Virus record (IMG/VR): IMGVR_UViG_3300030333_004382
Location: 1-26,634 of that record
Reading direction: 5' to 3' (one strand)
Source: a virus
DNA length: 26,634 nt
The notes beneath the pieces were generated by a model, which was not told where the DNA came from, ran no database searches, and saw only the letters and a program-made list of their open reading frames with translations. Shown here in pieces: positions 6,802 to 13,900 of the stretch (its first letter is position 1; each line of letters opens with the position of its first letter). Position numbers and translations under genes: made by a program.

Positions 6802-6828
6802 AAAAACCCCACAATCTTCATTGCAGGG
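6802..6828 (-). terminator. Intrinsic terminator after the first early gene
   Basis: On the minus strand CCCTGCAAT and ATTGTGGGG form a 9-bp stem with two G-T wobbles around a GAAG tetraloop, followed by five T residues. It is 19 nt past the stop of the gene at 6847 and before the remaining early genes, so it probably acts as an attenuator that boosts the first gene relative to the rest. Confidence 0.65.
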
Positions 6829-6846
6829 CTTTGAGGGATATTTAGT

Positions 6847-7086
6847 TTATAGATTTATGATTGATTTTAGGCTACTTGCTAATACTCCATAATAATACCT
6901 TCTGTTTTCTGTTCTAAAATATAGGTATTTATCATCTTCTCCTACTTGTTCACTAAACACTCTTACAGAATAATCAGTAGTGTTGTCAAAAGTATCATTT
7001 CTATCAGAAACTATATCTCCATCTCTATCATCAAATGTTACTACTCTTGCGTTTTCTTTAAATTTAAATTGGTAATTTGCTTTCAT
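6847..7086 (-). CDS. First early protein, unknown
   Basis: This 79-residue protein is the first gene behind the early promoter. It is rich in charged and aromatic residues (MKANYQFKFKENARVVTFDDRDG, then KYLYFRTENRRYYYGVLASSL) and probably all-beta. Being first and followed directly by a terminator, it should be made early and abundantly, as are host-takeover or anti-host proteins, but nothing in the sequence proves that. The start is preceded by the leader AAAAACAAAAAACTATG. No family recognised. Confidence 0.6.
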   Translation of the reverse strand: MKANYQFKFKENARVVTFDDRDGDIVSDRNDTFDNTTDYSVRVFSEQVGEDDKYLYFRTENRRYYYGVLASSLKSIINL

Positions 7087-7116
7087 AGTTTTTTGTTTTT
7101 AATTATTAATATGATA

Positions 7117-7147
7117 CAAATATAACACTTTTCAACACTTGTGCAAA
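7117..7147 (-). promoter_or_regulatory. Early promoter, Bacteroidota type
   Basis: On the minus strand TTTG (7147-7144), a 19-nt spacer and TATATTTG (7124-7117) give a perfect match to the Bacteroidota -33/-7 consensus TTTG and TAnnTTTG. The ATG of the first early gene follows 31 nt after the -7 box, leaving a leader of roughly 25 nt that contains AAAAACAAAAAAC. The promoter is the core of a 140-bp module that recurs at 23385-23524. Confidence 0.85.
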
Positions 7148-7257
7148 GAAATAACAAGAAAAATTAAATATTTTATGCTGCTGATTATCAATCACTTACA
7201 AGCATTTCAAGAAATTTGTTAATTTGGTAGTGTTTTTTTTTGGTCATTTTTTGGCGA
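7118..7257 (-). repeat. 140-bp regulatory module, copy A (early operon)
   Basis: Aligned without gaps to 23385-23524, this segment is about 76% identical by hand count (about 106 of 140). Conservation is in blocks: a 37-bp promoter core (7118-7154, one mismatch), a 13-bp dyad TGATTATCAATCA (7182-7194, identical), and TTGGCGA (7251-7257, identical). Spacers of 27 and 56 bp are the same length in both copies though their sequence has diverged. Confidence 0.85.
7182..7194. promoter_or_regulatory. Operator-like dyad, copy A
   Basis: TGATT-ATC-AATCA is a 5-bp inverted repeat around 3 bp, about 35 bp upstream of the -33 box. It is identical, at the same distance, in the second module. Position upstream of -33 suits an activator or a distal repressor site. 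The binding protein is unknown. Confidence 0.55.
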
Positions 7258-7292
7258 ATTTTGGGGGATTTTGGTCAAAAAGTGGTCAAAAA
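7241..7292. repeat. Three TGGTCA boxes upstream of the early promoter
   Basis: TGGTCA occurs at 7241, 7272 and 7283; the last two extend to identical TGGTCAAAAA 10-mers, 11 bp apart (one helical turn). They lie in a non-coding stretch between the phosphoesterase terminator and the early promoter, and could be binding sites for a phage regulator or initiator. The second module has TGGCGG in place of the first box and lacks the other two. Confidence 0.4.
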
Positions 7293-7295
7293 TAG

Positions 7296-7350
7296 AAAAA
7301 ACCCAGAAGAATTACATATATGCTCACTTTATATATGTGTTTCAACTGGG
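7296..7350 (-). terminator. Terminator after the phosphoesterase gene
   Basis: On the minus strand two 20-nt arms (7350-7331 and 7321-7302) pair as CCCAG, GAA and ACATATAT helices separated by two 2-nt mismatches, with a 9-nt loop, followed at once by six T residues. It is about 50 nt beyond the stop at 7399 and separates late transcription from the early promoter. Confidence 0.75.
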
Positions 7351-7398
7351 CTTATCCAGATTAAAAACAATTTTGCTATTGAAAACGTTGCAAATATA

Positions 7399-8586
7399 TT
7401 AAAAATAATGAACGAGCCTTGCAACTTGTCCAGAATCTTTTTGATGTATAAATCCCTCTACTGCTTTTTGAACACCAGTATAACCTTTTCTGCTATGCCA
7501 TGAGTCAGTTCCAGATGGGCTTCTCATATATTCAACTGTTACTCCTATAAAATCTTTAGCATCCAGCCATTTGTGTTTGACCTTATGATGAACATGGTGC
7601 AAATACCAATATCTGTATTTTGATTTACTCCATTCATCTGGCTTTTCTTGAGCCATTAATAATGGAAGAGAATCCATCTTTGCTCCATCTCCATGCTCTA
7701 ATCCAATCAAGTTTTTACCATAATGATAATACTTTCTATGTGCAACAGATATATCAAATGTAATATCTTTATCATTTCTAAACCAGCATTGAAGAGCATG
7801 TGCTAAATGGAATCCACTTTGATAATCATGGTTGCTCATGGAATGCAAAACATCTACTGGAGCAATTAATCTTAACGTTTCTACACATTTAATATATAAA
7901 TCTAATGCAATCTCAAAATGCTCCCACCATTTCCCATCTGTATCTTGAATAGTTCCTTTTGTTGTTGTTTGATATACGTTGTCAATATGAAGAACATCAT
8001 TTCCAATGCAAAATAATATTTTATCTATCTCAAAGCCCTTTGATTTAGTTATTAGTCCATTTATACCCTCTAAAACTCTATCTGTTGCTATTTTATTATT
8101 ATAATCTGCTCCAGTTTCTTTTTTAACTGCATATTTTCCAATATGTATATCTGCTGGATTTATAACAAGTAGATTATTTGCATCTGGATTTCTTTGGATA
8201 GGAGCATAATATGGAGCATGTTCTGATATTAAATCTTTTATCTTTCCAAGTAACTCTTCATCTCTTATTCTTTGTTTTTCTTTTGTAACAATAGAGAATC
8301 TTAATTCTCCATTCATGGATTGCCAATGTTTAACAGATACTACATCTTTTTTATTTATTCCTCTTTCTTTTAAGTGTTCATCTAATGCTGAATTATTATT
8401 GATATTATCTAAATCAACTACTGATGAGGAATGATTAACAATCTTTGCAATTTGTTTTCTTAAATAATTTGATGTAACATTTAATCCATGATTTTTGATT
8501 AATATATCTGCAATAGCAGTATATCCATTATCAAGATTCCATAATTGTATTATCTCATCTTTATATATAGAATATTTATTATTCAT
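7399..8586 (-). CDS. Calcineurin-like metallophosphoesterase with N-terminal HTH
   Basis: This 395-residue protein has the full two-metal phosphoesterase set: DIH at 146-148, GND at 195-197, NHD at 252-254, HGD at 298-300 and HHVHH at 330-334. Residues 1-50 (KDEIIQLWNLDNGYTAIADILIKNHG, then YLRKQIAKI) resemble a helix-turn-helix domain, so it may act on DNA or be targeted to it. The family cleaves nucleic acids, nucleotides or phosphoproteins; the substrate here is unknown. It is the last gene before the major terminator and starts only about 10 nt after another terminator, so its expression may depend on read-through. Confidence 0.85.
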   Translation of the reverse strand: MNNKYSIYKDEIIQLWNLDNGYTAIADILIKNHGLNVTSNYLRKQIAKIVNHSSSVVDLDNINNNSALDEHLKERGINKKDVVSVKHWQSMNGELRFSIVTKEKQRIRDEELLGKIKDLISEHAPYYAPIQRNPDANNLLVINPADIHIGKYAVKKETGADYNNKIATDRVLEGINGLITKSKGFEIDKILFCIGNDVLHIDNVYQTTTKGTIQDTDGKWWEHFEIALDLYIKCVETLRLIAPVDVLHSMSNHDYQSGFHLAHALQCWFRNDKDITFDISVAHRKYYHYGKNLIGLEHGDGAKMDSLPLLMAQEKPDEWSKSKYRYWYLHHVHHKVKHKWLDAKDFIGVTVEYMRSPSGTDSWHSRKGYTGVQKAVEGFIHQKDSGQVARLVHYF

Positions 8587-8590
8587 ATAA

Positions 8591-8620
8591 AAAAAACAAA
8601 GGGGATTTTACTCCCCTTTG
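8591..8620 (-). terminator. Strong terminator after the lysis region
   Basis: CAAAGGGGA and TCCCCTTTG form a perfect 9-bp stem with a 6-nt loop, followed by an uninterrupted run of T residues (minus strand). It begins 15 nt after the stop at 8635, and its T-tract ends a few nt before the ATG of the phosphoesterase gene at 8586. Confidence 0.85.
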
Positions 8621-8634
8621 CATTATATAAAAAC

Positions 8635-8862
8635 CTATGATTCCTTTTCTAATAGTTTAAACAACACCACCAGAGCAATCAACCCTACAACACCATTTCC
8701 TCCAAGCATGTTAATCACTCCAACAATATTATCCATTACACTCATCCCTAAAACTGGGCTTCCATATAATATCTCTGCAACGACTCCCAAAGAAAGCATT
8801 GCTATTATTAATTTAGTTAATTTACCAATAAAATCTACTACTACATTAAATATATTATCCAT
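8635..8862 (-). CDS. Small two-helix membrane protein, holin-like
   Basis: This 75-residue hydrophobic protein has two predicted membrane helices (about residues 10-33, and 48-70 ending VVGLIALVVLFKLLEKES) joined by a glycine-rich turn. Size and topology suit a class II holin or antiholin, and it directly follows the M15 peptidase gene. Three further membrane proteins lie upstream, so which one is the true holin cannot be told from sequence. Confidence 0.55.
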   Translation of the reverse strand: MDNIFNVVVDFIGKLTKLIIAMLSLGVVAEILYGSPVLGMSVMDNIVGVINMLGGNGVVGLIALVVLFKLLEKES

Positions 8863-8873
8863 TATTTTGAATT

Positions 8874-9236
8874 TTAATTATACAACCAAATTACTGGAGT
8901 GGCTGCATCTCCACCTTTACCAAAATCTACATGGCAAAATTCACTATGAATGCCAAATCTCCTAAACCCAGCCCAACCAAGTGAATCCAGAATCTTTGCT
9001 CTGCTGACCGAATCTTCACATTTTATATCAGCAGCAATTCCCTTTATATGTTGTGAATTTGGGTTTTTTAAGGATTCGGGATGATTTGGACACCTATATC
9101 CAGAATTTATAACTAATGGTTTCCCATAGTGAGTTCTTGCTTGTTGTAACATATCAATAAAATCATCTTTAATTAAATTTGTACCGCATCCGCATTTACA
9201 AGCAAACTCTTTTCTTTTAAAGTTTTTCCATTTCAT
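8874..9236 (-). CDS. Zinc D,D-peptidase of the M15 family (putative endolysin)
   Basis: This protein of about 120 residues has the M15 zinc site: SQHIKGIAAD (H63, D70) and FCHVDFG (H102, D104), plus the N-terminal CKCGCG motif and SGYRCPNHP typical of the M15_3 subgroup. It would cut peptide cross-links of host peptidoglycan. There is no signal peptide, so release should need a holin, and several candidates flank it. I chose the ATG at 9236, which makes an ATGA overlap with a short upstream frame; a start at 9245 would add three residues. The best endolysin candidate in the window. Confidence 0.88.
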   Translation of the reverse strand: MKWKNFKRKEFACKCGCGTNLIKDDFIDMLQQARTHYGKPLVINSGYRCPNHPESLKNPNSQHIKGIAADIKCEDSVSRAKILDSLGWAGFRRFGIHSEFCHVDFGKGGDAATPVIWLYN

Positions 9237-9358
9237 AAATACCATATTTTATAAATCTTAACTCCTTTAACTTCTCTTACAAATTCTCTTTTTACTTTTA
9301 CTTCTTCCTCTTTTGACCATTTAGGATTGGAAGAATTCAATTTTCTTTTTTTAGCCAC
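9233..9358 (-). CDS. Tiny basic ORF coupled to the peptidase (GTG start)
   Basis: This 41-codon frame begins with GTG (AKKRKLNSSNPKWSKEEEVKVK) and ends with TGA overlapping the peptidase ATG as ATGA. It is lysine-rich and has no recognised domain. The GTG start and short length keep confidence low, but the exact coupling on both sides is what a real small gene in this genome looks like. Confidence 0.4.
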   Translation of the reverse strand: MAKKRKLNSSNPKWSKEEEVKVKREFVREVKGVKIYKIWYL

Positions 9359-9437
9359 AAGTATTTTTATTACACCAATTAAAACAAACAGTTTTATTAG
9401 TTAGTTTATATATTAATCTGCAAATTATATTTTTCAT
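9351..9437 (-). CDS. Tiny cysteine-containing ORF (28 aa)
   Basis: This 28-residue frame (MKNIICRLIYKLTNKTVCF and on) holds four cysteines at positions 6, 18, 22 and 27 and a hydrophobic start. Its ATG follows an A-rich leader of the kind used by accepted genes, and its end overlaps the next tiny frame by 8 nt. It could be a small membrane-associated or zinc-binding peptide. Its length alone gives little statistical support. Confidence 0.35.
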   Translation of the reverse strand: MKNIICRLIYKLTNKTVCFNWCNKNTCG

Positions 9438-9469
9438 TTTTTTTTATTTTTTATCAATTAGTAATTATA

Positions 9470-9865
9470 TTAATTTCTTTTAACCTTTTCATACGACCTC
9501 CCACCAAAATATGCACCAATAACTGTTAATAACGTTATTTGCAATAAATTAATCCAACTCTCCTCAACATTAAAATCTATCACTCCAGCATCAATAAAAA
9601 TTAATACAACAGTTGAAACAACTAAAAATATTAAAGTTAATGGTCTAATGTTTTTACTTAACCAAGAATCAGAATTCATATCTTGAGTCCATCTTGCAGT
9701 TACCTCTTGCTGCATTTTGGATTCATAATCCATTATTACAGCTTCCAATTTGTTTTTTGCTTCAATTCTTTCTTGGTCAGATGTTGTTAAATTATCCACA
9801 ACTTCCCCTACATTTTTTACTAATTCTGATGCTCCAGAACTAAAGATTTTACTTAATATATTCAT
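9470..9865 (-). CDS. 3TM-type phage holin
   Basis: This 131-residue protein has an amphipathic N-terminal half (EVVDNLTTSDQERIEAKNKL), then SWLSKNIRPLTLIFLVV, two or three closely spaced membrane segments (about residues 75-95 and 105-122) and the end GAYFGGRSYEKVKR. The SWLxxNxRP and FGGRSxEK elements are typical of the GTA/phage 3TM holin family. It should form the membrane lesion that lets the M15 peptidase reach the wall. It lies behind a 195-bp non-coding gap with a promoter-like sequence. Confidence 0.8.
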   Translation of the reverse strand: MNILSKIFSSGASELVKNVGEVVDNLTTSDQERIEAKNKLEAVIMDYESKMQQEVTARWTQDMNSDSWLSKNIRPLTLIFLVVSTVVLIFIDAGVIDFNVEESWINLLQITLLTVIGAYFGGRSYEKVKRN

Positions 9866-10060
9866 ATTTCTCTATTTTTGTTACTTTCATTTTAAGGCTA
9901 TTTTAATGCGTTTTAAGGCACTTAGCCCCCTTTTAGGTATATTGGTATTAAAAAACAAATAAAATCAATTTACTATCGTAGCCCAAACTTTTTAAAAATA
10001 TTATGTTAAATAACTTTTTTTAGCATTTTTGATTAAAAATTGACCTAATTTGTCTGCTTT
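9866..10060 (-). other. 195-bp non-coding gap upstream of the lysis genes
   Basis: No credible frame lies here, in a genome where most genes overlap. It holds a promoter candidate (9956-9987) and two direct 9-bp repeats TTTTAAGGC at 9890 and 9911, 21 bp apart, between that promoter and the holin start. I see no terminator hairpin. Confidence 0.5.
9956..9987 (-). promoter_or_regulatory. Promoter candidate for the lysis genes
   Basis: On the minus strand TTTG (9987-9984), 20 nt, then TTTATTTG (9963-9956), which matches the TAnnTTTG consensus at five of six fixed positions. It is in a rare non-coding gap, about 90 nt upstream of the holin ATG. Confidence 0.45.
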
Positions 10061-10270
10061 TTATTTTTCTTTTTTTATAAATTCTAATATAATATCTATC
10101 TTCTTTTTTACTTCTTCCATGTTGTCTGCTGCTCTTTCATGATGTCTTGAAAATTGATTTTTAACTTCATATAATGAAAAAACTAAAAAACGATAAATGG
10201 CATATAATGCACCAATAAGCAATATTAATGGCAACCCATATCCATCAATTAATTTTAATATTTCTTCCAT
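10061..10270 (-). CDS. Small membrane protein with coiled-coil tail (lysis region)
   Basis: This 69-residue protein has one N-terminal membrane helix (about residues 12-33, GLPLILLIGALYAIYRFLVF) and a charged tail (HHERAADNMEEVKKKIDIILEF) with coiled-coil character. Topology is like spanin inner-membrane subunits or pinholin accessory proteins. It follows the next upstream gene by 1 nt, so the two are probably made together. Confidence 0.55.
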   Translation of the reverse strand: MEEILKLIDGYGLPLILLIGALYAIYRFLVFSLYEVKNQFSRHHERAADNMEEVKKKIDIILEFIKKEK

Positions 10271-10271
10271 A

Positions 10272-10559
10272 TTATTTAAACTTTAATCTATCATTCTCTC
10301 TTTCTATAAATTCTAATTTAACTGACAATTGAGCAACTTGATTGTTTAAATTTATTAAATTGCTCATGCATTCTTCTTTATCTTTTTCTAATTTATCTAC
10401 TCTTGTCAACAAATCATCTCTAAAAATTGTTCTTTCATTTCTCTTTTCTTTTCTTGTTTCAATTCTATTTTTTATTAAAAAAACATAAAATCTCCATGCT
10501 CCAGCACCAAATAAAACTGTAATCAATGTAATAATAACACTTGTTAAATTATCCCCCAT
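10272..10559 (-). CDS. Membrane-anchored coiled-coil protein, spanin-like candidate
   Basis: This 95-residue protein has an N-terminal membrane anchor (about residues 7-28, VIITLITVLFGAGAWRFYVF), a basic stretch (IKNRIETRKEKRNER) and a long coiled coil (LLTRVDKLEKDKEECMSNL, then LNNQVAQLSVKLEFIEREND). That is the plan of an i-spanin (Rz-like) subunit, but no lipoprotein partner gene was found and the basic stretch argues for a cytoplasmic tail. Function therefore remains open. It overlaps the upstream gene by 11 nt. Confidence 0.55.
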   Translation of the reverse strand: MGDNLTSVIITLITVLFGAGAWRFYVFLIKNRIETRKEKRNERTIFRDDLLTRVDKLEKDKEECMSNLINLNNQVAQLSVKLEFIERENDRLKFK

Positions 10560-10968
10560 TTTTTATTTTTTTATGTAAATGCTCATTTTTAAGTTTTACT
10601 AATATCCATACCCACAACACAAAATACCATAACGTTATAAATAGATTTTTAAAATCCATAACTTCAAATCCTACATCTCCACCATAAATATTTAATAAAT
10701 ATCTAATTGTAGAATATAGATATATTAATAAATAAAGTGTTACAGCAGTTGATAATCTTTTCAAATTATTTATGCAACATAAAATAAAAATACTTGCAAT
10801 AAAAAATGCTATATATAAAAAATAAGTGTTTGCTTGTCCTAATTCGCACCAATACCCATATGATGTCCATAAAAACATATTATTAAATATATCACTAACA
10901 ACCCAAAAAAACAATAATGGCTGGTAATCATAATAAAGTAAGATATTTTTAATATTAGATAAAAACAT
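10549..10968 (-). CDS. Polytopic membrane protein (about four TM), unknown
   Basis: This 139-residue protein is very hydrophobic, with about four membrane segments (near residues 15-33, 47-67, 74-93 and 107-127) and a basic C-terminus (KLKNEHLHKKIKNGG) predicted to face the cytoplasm. It starts exactly where the giant tail-tip gene ends, so it belongs to the late operon. It may be a holin-related or superinfection-exclusion protein; nothing in the sequence decides. Confidence 0.55.
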   Translation of the reverse strand: MFLSNIKNILLYYDYQPLLFFWVVSDIFNNMFLWTSYGYWCELGQANTYFLYIAFFIASIFILCCINNLKRLSTAVTLYLLIYLYSTIRYLLNIYGGDVGFEVMDFKNLFITLWYFVLWVWILVKLKNEHLHKKIKNGG

Positions 10969-13900
10969 TATCCAATCTTTACTATATCAATTACACATCC
11001 ATCAATAATTGTTACTGCATCTGTTGCTGTATTTGTTCTTCCATCAATCCAGAATCCAAGCCTTATTAAATAATATGTTTCTTCCTCTAATGCTGCAATA
11101 TTTATAATACAAGAGCCAGAGCCAGAATCCTCATATATATATTGCTTTTCTGCATCAGATGCTCCAATCCCTCTATCATAATTATATACTTGAGTTGCTG
11201 GTATGGCTGTAAAATCTCCATCTGTACTTAATTTTTTATAAAGATGTCCTCCAACAAGCATTCTGTTTGCAGTTCCAGTTACTTGTGTTGTTAAACTAAA
11301 ATCTATTTTATATGTTCCAATAGCATCAATTTTAATATCTCCAGAAGAAACACTAAACATGCTTCCAGCAGTAATGTTAGCTGTAACCATTGGTACTTGA
11401 GAAAAATTCGAAACTGAACCAACAGTAGTTATTGTGGTAGTAGCATCTGGAGAATAAGAGCATGATGGTAATGATGGATTTTGATATTTTTGGATTAAAT
11501 CTCTTACATCATATGTTATCCTTGCCCCAGCATCAATTAAATCTGTGCCAAAATCATATGATACAATACTTAATCTTGTATCGGTAGCACTTGGAGTAGC
11601 AGATAATTCTAAATTATGAACATTAGTTGCTTGGTCAATTAATGATAGCCTATTCCCTTTAGCTAATGTTATATCTGTACCTAATGCAACAATATCAATT
11701 GCAGTTTGTGTTCCACTTGTAGCAGTTCTTAATACTGTAATAAATGTATTTGCTTCAACAGAGGCTTTTCCCCCTACTGGAGGATAATAAACTAATTTGG
11801 CTGGAGTATTTCCAGAGCCATCAATTGCTCCAATTCCAAATTCTCCATATAATGTGCTTGTTAAATTTGTTGTGGTAATAGATTCACTTTTAATTACAAA
11901 ACCTTCATAATCTACTTCATCTGATTTAAGATGCCATGTTCCTCTTTTAAAAACATATATGTTATCTGTTCCATCTCTATGCTCTCTTATTTTTCCAATT
12001 GGATTTGGAAAGTTTGGTACAGTTAAAGTTCCATCAGTTACTTCTTTATTTACAACACTTGTTACTAATCTTGTATTAATTATTTGTGTATTGTTTTTTT
12101 GTCCTTTCATAAATTCAGTTATGAGAAGGTCAGTTAATGTTTGATTTCCACTTGTCGTTCCATCTCCCCAAGTTCCAGATGCTGTTGGATGATTCCAGTT
12201 GACACCATTATAAACTTGTAAAGCACCAGAATCTGTTGAAGATAAAGTATCTCCCCATTTTAACTCTCCAAATTCATAAATATCAGAATTAGTTACTGAC
12301 ACCTCATTAGTAAATTCTGTTGCATATTGATTTACCCCATTGTTTGCATTCAATCCCATTAAATAGCCAGTAAAAGGATTTCCAATATTAGATGTCCAAA
12401 AGATGTTACCACTTGGACTTATATTTTTAATTAAAACTCCATTTTGTGAACTTACATTATCCCAGTTCATTGTTTTATCTCCATTATATCCAATAGTTGC
12501 TGGGTCATATTGAAAACCAGTTCCTATATCTGGGTCAACCCATTCAAAAGAAGAAACACTACCTGGCCCAGTTCCCCAATTAGTATCATCAACTTTTATT
12601 TCCATTGCCCATGTTCCAGCAAAAGCAGCATCTGTTGGTAATTGCTCAGAAAATCCAACCACTTCCCCACCTTGTGTTCCATCAAATGTACCAATCCATC
12701 TTGGTTGATTTACTTGAGATGGTAAAGTTGCTTCCCAGCTAAAAACATTTCCACTACTTTTCTTTAAAAACTTTTCTGTTGTTGGATTGTCCACATCATA
12801 CATTCTTACTTGAAAATATATTCTTACAGAATTAGTACCTACATAATCTGTTGATAAAGCCAATGGTATATGCAGCCATATTGAAGATGCTTTGTCAATA
12901 TTAATTAAATAATTAGAATAAAATGGAGATGTTAATGTTGACCCAACATATTTTGGGAATCCTCCATAATAATTTGTAGTTCCTCCATTAATAAAATTAG
13001 CAGTTGCTTTTTTAATTCTTGGATAATAATTAAACTGTGTTCCAGCTAATTTTCTACATCCACCAGTTGTGCTTTCTCCTACTCCAACTTGATATCTTAC
13101 CCACTTTTTATTTGCTCCTAAATAAGCATATGATGGTGTTGCTGCTGGAGAGCCGGACATTGAATAAACCCTTCTATTAATATTTACTGGAGCATCATAA
13201 GTTCCTCCATCTGCTGTGTTATATTGAGATATTTGTATTACATAGTAAATATTTCTCCAGTAAATTAATCTACATCCCCAAACCTTCATTATTTCTTTTA
13301 AAAAATCATATGTACTCATTGGAGTATAAAGATTTGCAGCATTTTTAGTAAAGCTCCATGATTGTTTCCCTTTTGTATAATATAAAGGGTCTACCGCTTG
13401 AGCTACCCCAGATATATCAGCATTATACCAATTAACAGCAGTAGCAATTTGAGGGTTTAGCACATTACCTTTAGCAATTGTAGCATATCCAGATTTTTGT
13501 AATGCTTCAGCAATCATTTGAGAAAATCTTGTTGGTCCATAATACATATCATCTGCATCATATGGTTTTGTTGCTCCATCTACTACCCAATCAACATCTT
13601 TTAATAAAGCAATCCCATCAGTTGCAGTTAATATCACTTCATATGGCTGGTCTAAATCTTCTTGTTTACCTAAATCCATTAATAAAAATCCAGCCCATAA
13701 TGGTGCTCCAGAAGCAGATGTTGTATCTGCATATAAATATACATACACATCTTGCTCAACCAATGAATCTCTTAAATCCTCAACAAAGCTTTGAATATCT
13801 GCTGAATCAACAACAATTGGTAATTTTAATTGAGATGTTATAATTGGATTAAATCTTGTTTCATCATCTGTTTCATAATGAATAGTTGGTCCAGCTCCTC

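Noticed and set aside
7240-7503. 87-codon plus-strand frame
   Set aside because: It runs across the terminator and into the 3' end of the phosphoesterase on the other strand, and the product has no recognisable features.
9792-9800. Perfect DnaA box TTATCCACA
   Set aside because: A single copy inside the holin coding region with no neighbours; expected by chance in AT-rich DNA.
13502-13843. 113-codon plus-strand frame
   Set aside because: Antisense to the tail-tip gene with a Leu/His/Gln-rich composition typical of reverse reading of such genes.
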